From DATCIH01 sp036507955 (lineage in GTDB: Bacteria > Bacillota > Clostridia > Clostridiales > Clostridiaceae): a stretch of 27,095 bases of DNA. The stretch spans positions 1 to 27,095 of the forward strand of contig DATCIH010000112.1 in assembly GCA_036507955.1 (NCBI GenBank), given 5' to 3'. This document shows positions 7,623 through 14,165 of the stretch, one piece after another. A program made the position numbers and the translations under genes. Numbering within the stretch: position 1 is the first letter of the stretch; each line of letters starts with the position of its first letter. The notes under the pieces are model-generated. The model did no database searches. It was not told the DNA's origin and saw only the letters and a program-made list of their open reading frames with translations.

Positions 7623-7709
7623 TTACCACACCCAAGATATATTAGCTCCGCCAGCAATAGCAATTGCTAAAATAGCAAGTATAGCTGGAACGAATTTTTT
7701 GAATTTCAT
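7623..7709 (-). CDS. 28-residue hydrophobic peptide, candidate secreted or membrane peptide
   Basis: ATG at 7707-7709, stop TAA at 7623-7625. A strong AAAGGGGGG site lies eight bases before the ATG. The peptide has a basic start (MKFKKF), a hydrophobic Ala/Ile/Leu core (residues 7-19) and a short tail, GGANISWVW, with two tryptophans at the extreme C-terminus. This is the layout of a bare signal peptide or small secreted peptide. Tryptophan-rich short tails are known in some Gram-positive pheromones (for example the WW motif of streptococcal XIP), but no homology is claimed. The HD-GYP gene starts 42 bases downstream. Other options are a leader peptide controlling the HD-GYP gene or a small membrane protein. 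Confidence 0.65.
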   Translation of the reverse strand: MKFKKFVPAILAILAIAIAGGANISWVW

Positions 7710-7717
7710 TGAGAAAT

Positions 7718-7783
7718 CCCCCCTTTTGTAAGTAAACAGACGTTCGCTATAGCCTGTTAAAAATCTACTCCGCTAAGAAAGGG
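7718..7783 (-). promoter_or_regulatory. Structured leader able to mask the peptide ribosome binding site
   Basis: On the minus strand CCCTTT (7778-7783) can pair with AAAGGG (7721-7726), which is part of the strong binding site before the 28-residue peptide. Between them is a second hairpin: AACAGGC pairs with GTCTGTT around a 10-base loop at about 7738-7761, extended by AGTA/TACT past a bulge. The layout resembles a translational switch, but no known riboswitch class was recognised. Confidence 0.35.
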
Positions 7784-7834
7784 AAAACCTAAAATTTAAA
7801 ACCTAATTGATTGCTTCGGCCTTTATTGTCGAAT

Positions 7835-8452
7835 TTAGAAGCTACTTTTTTGTACTCTTCTATTTATAGCACCTAAAGTAGCCTTGGTGATTGCCTCATT
7901 GGTATCATTTTTAATTATTGCTGATCCTACTACAGTTTCTTCATTACCCTGAAGTAACATATTTACTAGAACCACAGTAAATTGTATGTCTCCACTTGAT
8001 TGAATTATTACCTCTTGAATATCAAATAGAGTTGTCTGTCCAAGAATCTTTTCTACCACCTTTAAGGTGGTATCGGCTATCAACCTTCTACTATTAGAGG
8101 TTGTCCTAATGCCACTTTGAGTTACCACATAAATTTCCTCATCATAAATTAATGTGACAGTACATTCAGCTGTGTTGTCTTTGATTGTAAGGGTTATTCC
8201 TTCATATTTAATTCTTTTAAGCTTTTCATCGTAGTCCGAATCTATTTGAGCTATACTAATTATCTTTCTATCAACCTTATAATCATATATAGTAATTATT
8301 GCTGTTTCCACATCTCGCACGATCTGCTTAGCGGATCTTGTGTTGCTGGCAAGTATATGAATTTCTTTAAGCGCATTCCCTTCAGAAACAATTTTAGAAT
8401 TCATAACTCCTTCAATTTTATCTATTGTGTCCTTAAAAAGCAAAAAATCCAT
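7835..8452 (-). CDS. Conserved protein of unknown function
   Basis: A 205-residue soluble protein without signal peptide or membrane segments. Two similar-looking halves are suggested: residues 10-80, with EIHILASNTRSAKQIVRDVETAI and DRKIISIAQI, and residues 88-200, alternating strands and helices ending ATLGAINRRVQ. The first half resembles short domains seen in other bacterial proteins of unknown role, where HILAS..RS.KQIVRD and the RKISIAQ strand recur (recalled, not searched). AAGGGG lies nine bases before the ATG. It lies between spo0A and the peptide/HD-GYP genes and may be the first gene of that unit. No function is assigned. Confidence 0.8.
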   Translation of the reverse strand: MDFLLFKDTIDKIEGVMNSKIVSEGNALKEIHILASNTRSAKQIVRDVETAIITIYDYKVDRKIISIAQIDSDYDEKLKRIKYEGITLTIKDNTAECTVTLIYDEEIYVVTQSGIRTTSNSRRLIADTTLKVVEKILGQTTLFDIQEVIIQSSGDIQFTVVLVNMLLQGNEETVVGSAIIKNDTNEAITKATLGAINRRVQKSSF

Positions 8453-8660
8453 AAAATAATCCCCTTTAGCTAATTAGTATTTGCAGATATATCAACGTAT
8501 CTTTATATGTTCTGCAAAAGTAGTAGAAAATCCTTCTTTTATGTAAATATTAAGTATATTTTATTACCTTAGCTTGCTAAAGTCAATACAATTTCTTACA
8601 TAACATCATGAATTATTTCCATTATTCCAAATTATCTAAGGGGATAAAATCCATATATAA

Positions 8661-9473
8661 TTAACCTACTTTATTTTGCAATCGAAGTTTATCTGCAACC
8701 ATTGCGATAAATTCGCTATTTGTTGGCTTGCCTTTATCATTATGAATGGTGTACCCAAAAAGCTTATTTATTGTATCTACTTGACCTCTTCCCCATGCAA
8801 CCTCTATGGCATGTCGAATAGCTCTTTCAACTCTGCTGGCAGTTGTGTTATATTTTTTTGCTATATTGGGATAAAGTTCCTTAGTAACAGCTGATAAAAG
8901 TTCTATATTATTAACTACCATGCTAATGGCTTCTCTTAAATACATATATCCTTTAATATGAGCTGGAACTCCTATTTCATGTATTATACTTGTAATCTCT
9001 TCCTCTAAATCTATTGGCTGATTTTTATAAACTTTAGCATCTCTTTCTTCAGTCATAGCTACAGACTTTTTTACTTCATTACTAGAAATGGTGTCGTTAA
9101 ACATCTGCCTTATTCTCTTAGTGAATACTTCCATATCGAAGGGCTTTACTACATAATAATCTGCACCTAAAGAGATAGCTCTCTGGGTTATTTTATCCTG
9201 CCCAACTGCTGAAAGAACAATAATTCTTGGCATATGATCTAAATTCATAGAATTCAATCTTTCTAGCACTCCCAAACCATCAAGGTGTGGCATAATAATG
9301 TCTAGTACAACTAAGTCTGGCTTTTTTTCTTGAATTAATTTTAAAGCTTCAATACCATCTTTGGCAATTCCAGTCACTAAAATATCTCTTTGATTCAAAA
9401 GATAATCGTTCAATATATTGCAAAATTCTTTATTATCATCAGCAATAAGAACCGATATTCTCTTCTCTTCCAT
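8661..9473 (-). CDS. spo0A: Stage 0 sporulation protein A, master response regulator
   Basis: A 270-residue response regulator that, when phosphorylated, commits the cell to sporulation (and in solvent-producing clostridia also to solventogenesis). The receiver domain holds the acidic pair D12-D13, phosphoacceptor D58 in VVLDIIMPHLDG, S88 and K110 in YVVKPFD. After a linker, the DNA-binding effector domain (about residues 150-270) carries the near-invariant HEIGVPAHIKGY, TTASRVERAIRHAIEVAWGRG and KPTNSEFIAMVADKLR. The start is the ATG at 9471-9473, with GAGGAGA about eight bases before it; an upstream in-frame ATG overlaps that site. The promoter at 9518-9544 is a strong sigma-H match. Confidence 0.99.
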   Translation of the reverse strand: MEEKRISVLIADDNKEFCNILNDYLLNQRDILVTGIAKDGIEALKLIQEKKPDLVVLDIIMPHLDGLGVLERLNSMNLDHMPRIIVLSAVGQDKITQRAISLGADYYVVKPFDMEVFTKRIRQMFNDTISSNEVKKSVAMTEERDAKVYKNQPIDLEEEITSIIHEIGVPAHIKGYMYLREAISMVVNNIELLSAVTKELYPNIAKKYNTTASRVERAIRHAIEVAWGRGQVDTINKLFGYTIHNDKGKPTNSEFIAMVADKLRLQNKVG

Positions 9474-9517
9474 TTTAAAGTCTCCTCTCATTTATTCCCA
9501 TTTCCTAATATTTATAA

Positions 9518-9544
9518 ATTCGACAAAAGTATAATAATTCCTTC
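9518..9544 (-). promoter_or_regulatory. Sigma-H promoter of spo0A
   Basis: On the minus strand GAAGGAATT, 11 bases, then GTCGAAT. Both elements match the sigma-H pattern RnAGGAWWW / RnnGAAT at every defined position with accepted spacing. This gives a leader of about 40 bases. spo0A is a known sigma-H target in Bacillus and clostridia. Confidence 0.8.
9519..9525 (-). promoter_or_regulatory. 0A box (Spo0A binding site) at the spo0A promoter
   Basis: TGTCGAA on the minus strand is a perfect 0A box core. It overlaps the -10 element of the sigma-H promoter, so bound Spo0A~P would compete with or contact RNA polymerase. Autoregulation is inferred. Confidence 0.7.
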
Positions 9545-9575
9545 TAAATGATGAAAATATTTTCTTTAAAAATTA

Positions 9576-9607
9576 ATAAAGCTTCAAGCAATTGCTTGAA
9601 GCTTTAT
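9576..9607 (-). terminator. Terminator after spoIVB
   Basis: A perfect 32-base palindrome (core GCTTCAAGCAATTGCTTGAAGC, described here as 9581-9602) flanked by AATAAA-type and TTTATT-type arms. It lies between the spoIVB stop and the spo0A promoter. It is symmetrical, so it might act in both directions; the T-rich tail is moderate on each side. Confidence 0.8.
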
Positions 9608-9652
9608 TTCTAATTTGAAATTTGTTAGAAATTTAACTATAGATTTTTAGAA

Positions 9653-10855
9653 TTAATTTTCTTCCTCAAGACTATTACTTTCTCTCAACATCCATTCTAT
9701 ATAAATGCCATAACCAGTATCCGGTTTATTTATAAGCACGTGAGTTACAGCACCTACTAATTTATTGTTTTGTATAATAGGGCTTCCACTCATTCCTTGC
9801 ACTATTCCTCCTGTCTTTTCTAGGAGAATCGGATCAGTTACTTTAATTACCATGCTTTTAGCTCCCGGATTTTCTTGCTCTAGAAGTTTTACAATTTCAA
9901 TATTATAAAGCTTTGGTACGGTGCCTTCAATGGTCGTAAGTATCTTAGCAGGACCAACTTTAATTTCGCTTCTAAGAGCTATTTCCATTAGCTTCACTTC
10001 TGCAGTATTCATTAATCCATCGCACTTACCGAAAATACCGCATTCAGTATTCTTTATTATGCTTCCCAAAACTATCTCGTCATCCAGAAATATACCCTTT
10101 AATTCTCCAGGATTTCCTCTCATGCCCCTTTTTACAGAAACTATTGAGGAGGTTACAATTTTTCCAGAACTTACAGTTAAAATGGTTCCTGTATCAACAT
10201 CAGTTATTGGATGACCTAATGCTGCGAAATTACGTGTAGTTTTATCATAAAATGTTAAAGTGCCTACTCCTGCAGTGGAATCTCTAATCCACAAACCTAT
10301 TTTTAAGCTACTATCATTACCTTTAACAGGTTTGATATTTTTTTCGAGTAAAACACCTTTTCTTTCTATCTTCACTATGACAGATTTTCCTTCAGCTTCA
10401 TTGATTATCGATTCCACATCTTCTGATTTATTGATGGTCTGATTATTAATGCTTAAAATGGTGTCACCTATCTGTATACCGCCCTCAGACGCTGGACTTA
10501 AAACTTTACCTTTTTCCAGGTTTATATCGCTTAAAGCTACTACCAAAACTCCCCTGGTGTTTAACTTTACACCTACCGGTTGCCCTCCTGGATAAACAAA
10601 AGTTTTAGGCACTGTTGTAACTGCAATGGTCTTAACAGATATTAGTCCTAAAAGTTTAACTTTTTCTGTTATCACATTAGAAGAGTCATTGAAACTTTTT
10701 TCAACTATTTGTATAATTGAAGAGTTTTTCAATGTTTGACCTTCTCTTAAAAAAACTGTGGAGGGAATCATTTTAATATTGTAAAGAGAGCCTATCAACA
10801 AAATAAGGATAGGAGTTAAAATACAACATATTCTAAAAATTAATTTTTTTCTCAT
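9653..10855 (-). CDS. spoIVB: SpoIVB serine peptidase
   Basis: A 400-residue protein secreted from the forespore into the intermembrane space. There it cleaves SpoIVFA and so triggers pro-sigma-K processing (known for B. subtilis). Residues 7-27 are a membrane or signal segment. Residues about 100-175 form a PDZ domain (GVLVVALSDI through SPASEGGIQIGDTILSINNQTI). The S55-type peptidase domain follows with catalytic H215 (LGHPITDVDTG), D341 (VTDPILL) and S356 (GMSGSP). The Asp-Ser spacing of 15 is the same as in the B. subtilis enzyme. AGGAGG stands about eight bases before the ATG. Confidence 0.98.
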   Translation of the reverse strand: MRKKLIFRICCILTPILILLIGSLYNIKMIPSTVFLREGQTLKNSSIIQIVEKSFNDSSNVITEKVKLLGLISVKTIAVTTVPKTFVYPGGQPVGVKLNTRGVLVVALSDINLEKGKVLSPASEGGIQIGDTILSINNQTINKSEDVESIINEAEGKSVIVKIERKGVLLEKNIKPVKGNDSSLKIGLWIRDSTAGVGTLTFYDKTTRNFAALGHPITDVDTGTILTVSSGKIVTSSIVSVKRGMRGNPGELKGIFLDDEIVLGSIIKNTECGIFGKCDGLMNTAEVKLMEIALRSEIKVGPAKILTTIEGTVPKLYNIEIVKLLEQENPGAKSMVIKVTDPILLEKTGGIVQGMSGSPIIQNNKLVGAVTHVLINKPDTGYGIYIEWMLRESNSLEEEN

Positions 10856-10889
10856 GCTCTCGACCTCCTGTCACATTCTTTGATGCTTT

Positions 10890-10918
10890 TAAATTTCCCT
10901 TATTGAATTTAAATATCC
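10890..10918 (-). promoter_or_regulatory. Candidate forespore promoter of spoIVB
   Basis: On the minus strand GGATA, 14 bases, then GGGAAATTTA, with one mismatch in each element to the sigma-F/G-type pattern. Spacing and distance to the gene match those seen at dacF and at the DUF2953 gene. Weak alone; the shared layout is what makes it worth listing. Confidence 0.3.
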
Positions 10919-10985
10919 TGTAGTAGTTTTGTATTATAAACCAACAAAATAGTTTTAATTTTTTAAAAATTAAGATTAAAAACAA

Positions 10986-11019
10986 AATAAACCGTAGTTC
11001 AGCTAAACTACGGTTTATT
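10986..11019 (-). terminator. Terminator of the nusB-recN operon
   Basis: Arms 10986-10999 and 11006-11019 form a perfect 14-base-pair stem (AATAAACCGTAGTT and complement) with a 6-base loop, followed on the minus strand by a T-rich tail. Confidence 0.9.
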
Positions 11020-11033
11020 ATCATTAATATAAG

Positions 11034-11050
11034 AAGCAATGAAATTGCTT
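11034..11050 (-). other. Small hairpin between recN and its terminator
   Basis: AAGCAAT and ATTGCTT (7 bp, 3-base loop). It stands between the larger hairpin at 11068-11105 and the operon terminator and uses the same GCAAT/ATTGC words as that hairpin. No T tail. Role unknown. Confidence 0.5.
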
Positions 11051-11067
11051 TGCATATTACTAACATT

Positions 11068-11105
11068 AATACTATAGAAAGCAATTAGATTGCTTTTTAT
11101 AGTAT
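11068..11105 (-). other. Long hairpin just after recN
   Basis: AATACTATA..AAAGCAAT pairs with ATTGCTTT..TATAGTATT, about 17 bp with one mismatch and a 3-base loop. It lies 26 bases after the recN stop and lacks a T tail on the minus strand. It may protect the mRNA 3' end or be a remnant of a repeat. Confidence 0.6.
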
Positions 11106-11130
11106 TGAACAAATTACAATTATTTATGAG

Positions 11131-12825
11131 TTATTTTTTTAATTTATTTTTAATTTCTAAAGATATCTGAATAATCTCTTTAGCATGCTCTAAGCTTAAT
11201 TTAGTCATAACTGACCCTCCAAGCATCTTGCCTATTTCCTTTTCCTTTTCCTCAGAATTTAGTTTAGTTATGGTTGTATAGGTTTTATTATTTACAGTTT
11301 CTTTATTTACCAAGTAGTGAACATCTGACATTGAACTTATTTGTGGAAGATGAGTGACGCAAAATACTTGATGGTTTTGTGAGACAAGATACATTTTTTC
11401 TCCAACACTTTGTGCGATTCTCCCGCTTATACCAGTATCTATTTCATCAAAAATCACTGTAGGAATTTCATCCTTGTCAACAAATACCGTTTTTAATGCT
11501 AGCATAATTCTTGATAACTCTCCACCTGAAACAATCTTCTCTAAGGATTTAAGTGGTTCTCCAGGATTAGTAGCTATCATGAACTGAACTTTATCATAAC
11601 CTGCTGATGTTAGTTCTCCTTTTTCTATGTTTATTTTAAATATACTTTTACCCATGCCTATATAATTTAATTCTAACTTGACCTTTCTTTCCATTTCTTC
11701 GGCTAAAGTAGTTCTTTCATCATGAAGCTTTTCGCCCTGCTCTTCAAGAATTTCTAAAATTTGTTGTCTTTCTAGATTTAATGTAGCAATAATCTGATTC
11801 CTATTTTTAAATTGTTCCTCCTCAGCTTTAAGGCTATCTGCATAAGTTAATATATCCTCTATAGTTTTTCCATATTTTTTCTTTAATAAATCTATTTGGT
11901 AAATTCGCTTATTTATTACTTCTATTTCACCTTCATCATAATAAACCTCTTCGCTAAAGCCTCTTATATCAGAAATTATTTCTTCTAAATCATAATAAAG
12001 CTTTTCTAAGTTATCTATGGTTGGCTTTAGCTTCTCAAAGTACTTTTCTATGCTATGTAGGTTTTTCATAACTAAGCTTAGGTCATCTCTTATTGAAGAG
12101 TTTTCCTCAGCTCCTTCATACAAGCTTCCATAGGAGGAGTTTAACGCTTGGGAAATCTTCTCTGAATTAATTAATATGTGATAAGAAGTTTCAAGTTCCT
12201 TATCTTCCCCGAGTTTTAACTTAGCGCCTTCGATATCTTCTATTTGAAATTTAATAAATTCCAGTCTTTTTTCTCTATCTGTTTCGCTACCATTAATTTC
12301 ATTTATTTTATGATTTAATTCATTTAATTTATTATAATTTTCTGTAAAACTTATAAATAGATCTCCTATTTTATCTTTTCCTAAAAAGTCCAAATAAACC
12401 AAATGAAATGCAGGATTTAACAAATCTTGATTCTGGTGTTGTCCGTGAATATCTAGGAGCGTACTGCCAATAGCCTTTATAGTAGAAAGGAGCAGCGTTT
12501 TCCCATTTATCTTTGCTATGCTTCTACCTGATATAAAGGTTTCCCGACTTATGATAACCATATCTTCATATTCTATTTCCGCATTATCTAGTGCTCGTTT
12601 GATATTAGGATTTTCTATGGTAAAAACACCTTCTACGAAGGTTAATTCTTCTCCTGTCCTTATAAGATCTTTACTAAACTTTCCACCAAGTAAATAGCTT
12701 ATAGCATCTATCAAGATAGATTTACCTGCTCCAGTTTCTCCTGAAAAAACATTAAAGCCTTCTTGAAAGGATATAGATAAATTTTCAATAAGCGCAAAAT
12801 TTTTAATATTAAGCTGAAGCAGCAC
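11131..12825 (-). CDS. recN: DNA repair protein RecN
   Basis: A 564-residue SMC-like ATPase acting early in double-strand-break repair. The N-terminal Walker A is G29-ETGAGKS36. Long coiled-coil stretches fill about residues 150-360, and the C-terminal half has the LSGGE-type signature (IVSGGELSRIMLALK) and Walker B (VIFDEIDTGISG), followed by the QNHQVFCVTHLPQIS segment. The start is a GTG at 12823-12825, with GGGGG seven bases upstream. It follows argR after 45 bases and is the last gene of the operon. No LexA-type site was seen upstream. Confidence 0.98.
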   Translation of the reverse strand: MLLQLNIKNFALIENLSISFQEGFNVFSGETGAGKSILIDAISYLLGGKFSKDLIRTGEELTFVEGVFTIENPNIKRALDNAEIEYEDMVIISRETFISGRSIAKINGKTLLLSTIKAIGSTLLDIHGQHQNQDLLNPAFHLVYLDFLGKDKIGDLFISFTENYNKLNELNHKINEINGSETDREKRLEFIKFQIEDIEGAKLKLGEDKELETSYHILINSEKISQALNSSYGSLYEGAEENSSIRDDLSLVMKNLHSIEKYFEKLKPTIDNLEKLYYDLEEIISDIRGFSEEVYYDEGEIEVINKRIYQIDLLKKKYGKTIEDILTYADSLKAEEEQFKNRNQIIATLNLERQQILEILEEQGEKLHDERTTLAEEMERKVKLELNYIGMGKSIFKINIEKGELTSAGYDKVQFMIATNPGEPLKSLEKIVSGGELSRIMLALKTVFVDKDEIPTVIFDEIDTGISGRIAQSVGEKMYLVSQNHQVFCVTHLPQISSMSDVHYLVNKETVNNKTYTTITKLNSEEKEKEIGKMLGGSVMTKLSLEHAKEIIQISLEIKNKLKK

Positions 12826-12870
12826 AATAAATCCCCCTTATATTTTTAAGGTTCTTATATTTTTTTTAGT

Positions 12871-13323
12871 TTATTCACTTACAGTTTTTCTAATCTTTTG
12901 AGTCAGCTCCTGGGCATCTTCAACAGACCTTACTAGAACAAATATAGTATTATCACCAGCAATAGAGCCTACTATCCCCTCGAAACTAAGAGAATCTAAG
13001 GCTTCTGCTGCTGCAGATGCAGAACCGGATATTGTCTTTATAACTACCATGTTGCCCACATTTTCAGAAAAAAGTACAGTTTGGGCAAATATATTTACTA
13101 ATTTATTTGATAAATAATTTTCTGTAGGTGTTATAGGTGCATATTTGTAGTTCCCATTTTCAGCCATAACCTTTATTAGCTTTAATTCTTTAATATCCCT
13201 AGAAACTGTAGCCTGAGTCACGTCCATCCCAATCTTTCTTAGTTCTTCTGCAAGATCATCTTGAGTCTCGATGTTCTTTGTTTTTATTAATTCTAAAATT
13301 TTCGCATGTCTTACTACTTTCAT
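12871..13323 (-). CDS. argR: Arginine repressor
   Basis: A 150-residue regulator that binds arginine and controls arginine synthesis and breakdown genes. The N-terminal winged-helix domain (residues 1-70) has the recognition segment DVTQATVSRDIKELKLIKV. The C-terminal hexamerisation and arginine-binding domain contains GSASAAAEALDSL and GSIAGDNTIFVL, as expected. The start is the ATG at 13321-13323; GAGGAGAGG precedes it and overlaps an upstream in-frame ATG that would spoil the spacing. The position tlyA-nadK-argR-recN is the common clostridial arrangement. Confidence 0.97.
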   Translation of the reverse strand: MKVVRHAKILELIKTKNIETQDDLAEELRKIGMDVTQATVSRDIKELKLIKVMAENGNYKYAPITPTENYLSNKLVNIFAQTVLFSENVGNMVVIKTISGSASAAAEALDSLSFEGIVGSIAGDNTIFVLVRSVEDAQELTQKIRKTVSE

Positions 13324-13344
13324 TTTTTTACCTCTCCTCATTTA

Positions 13345-14154
13345 TTATGGAAGTATTTTTTTTCTTAGTATGTTGTAATAATCATAGTCATTTAACCTAA
13401 CTAACTTGCATTTTATATCAGATTTAGATATTTTTATAGATTCCTCGTAAATCTCAAAGGATTCTTGACCATCAACAGTTAAATATACCTTTTCCTGCTT
13501 TTTAAAAACCTTAATTTCCACAGTCTTAGAAGAAGAAACCACTATACTTCTACTACCTAGATAATGAGGACAAATTGCTGTTATTATTATAGCTTCTATG
13601 CCCCCTTCTACGATTGGTCCTCCTGCAGATAAAGAATATGCAGTGGAACCCGTTGGAGTTGCAATAATAACTCCATCTGCTCTGAAGGTATTGTATAACT
13701 TATCATCAATATATATTTCATACCTTGAAATCTTTGATAAAGCACCCTTTGCAATGACTATTTCATTTAAAGAATTAATATATTGTTCTTCCTCTCCTAG
13801 GCTACATTTAAGCATCATTCTTTCATCAATATAATATTCCTTATTAATTATCTTTTCTAAATTATCATAAAACCCTGGTAAATCTAAGGCAGATAAAAAG
13901 CCTAGATTACCTATATTAATACCCAGTATTGGTATGTCCCAGGGTGAAAATAATCTTGCAGTATGAAGAATAGTCCCATCTCCACCTAAAGTTATTACAA
14001 AATCAAGCTCTTTTATATTATACTCTTCAAGATTTGAATCTTTAAATACTGCTATACTAATATTCTTATCAATATTAAATATAGCTTCCTTTATGGCTTT
14101 TAGTATATTCCCCTGTGCATCTTTACAGGTATTAATGTTTATGCCTATTTTCAC
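13345..14154 (-). CDS. nadK: NAD kinase
   Basis: A 269-residue enzyme phosphorylating NAD to NADP. The G57-G-D59-G-T motif (FVITLGGDGTILHTARLF), the NE segment (SLNEIVIAKG) and the glycine-rich DGVIIATPTGSTAYSLSAGGPIV are all present. The start is a GTG at 14152-14154 with GGAGG about eight bases upstream. It ends 21 bases before the argR start and follows tlyA after 11 bases, so it is part of the same operon. Confidence 0.97.
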   Translation of the reverse strand: MKIGININTCKDAQGNILKAIKEAIFNIDKNISIAVFKDSNLEEYNIKELDFVITLGGDGTILHTARLFSPWDIPILGINIGNLGFLSALDLPGFYDNLEKIINKEYYIDERMMLKCSLGEEEQYINSLNEIVIAKGALSKISRYEIYIDDKLYNTFRADGVIIATPTGSTAYSLSAGGPIVEGGIEAIIITAICPHYLGSRSIVVSSSKTVEIKVFKKQEKVYLTVDGQESFEIYEESIKISKSDIKCKLVRLNDYDYYNILRKKILP

Positions 14155-14165
14155 ACTACATCCTC

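Larger units (their letters stand above)
7602..7827. repeat. 14-bp perfect inverted repeat flanking the small peptide gene
   Basis: AATAAAGGCCGAAG at 7602-7615 and its exact reverse complement at 7814-7827. The arms lie on either side of the peptide gene and its leader; the left arm is directly before the HD-GYP ribosome binding site. In RNA from the minus strand the arms could pair over 14 bases and close a loop of about 200 bases that contains the whole peptide gene. Confidence 0.85.

Noticed and set aside
7827..7833. TGTCGAA, a perfect 0A box core, just after the stop of the unknown 205-residue gene
   Set aside because: A seven-base word is expected a few times in 27 kb on two strands, and no sigma-H or sigma-A promoter elements are placed around it for the peptide gene. 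Kept only as a possibility.
7710..7834. Cyclic di-GMP riboswitch upstream of the peptide and HD-GYP genes
   Set aside because: The conserved core sequences of class I and class II c-di-GMP riboswitches are absent; the region is structured but not assignable to them.
10833..11084. Minus-strand ORF of 83 codons before spoIVB
   Set aside because: It translates the recN terminator hairpins and runs into spoIVB in another frame; no binding site, composition driven by AT-rich DNA.
12836..12851. CCTTA/TAAGG dyad between argR and recN as an ArgR or LexA operator
   Set aside because: It matches neither the ARG box nor the LexA site patterns and simply overlaps the recN ribosome binding site.
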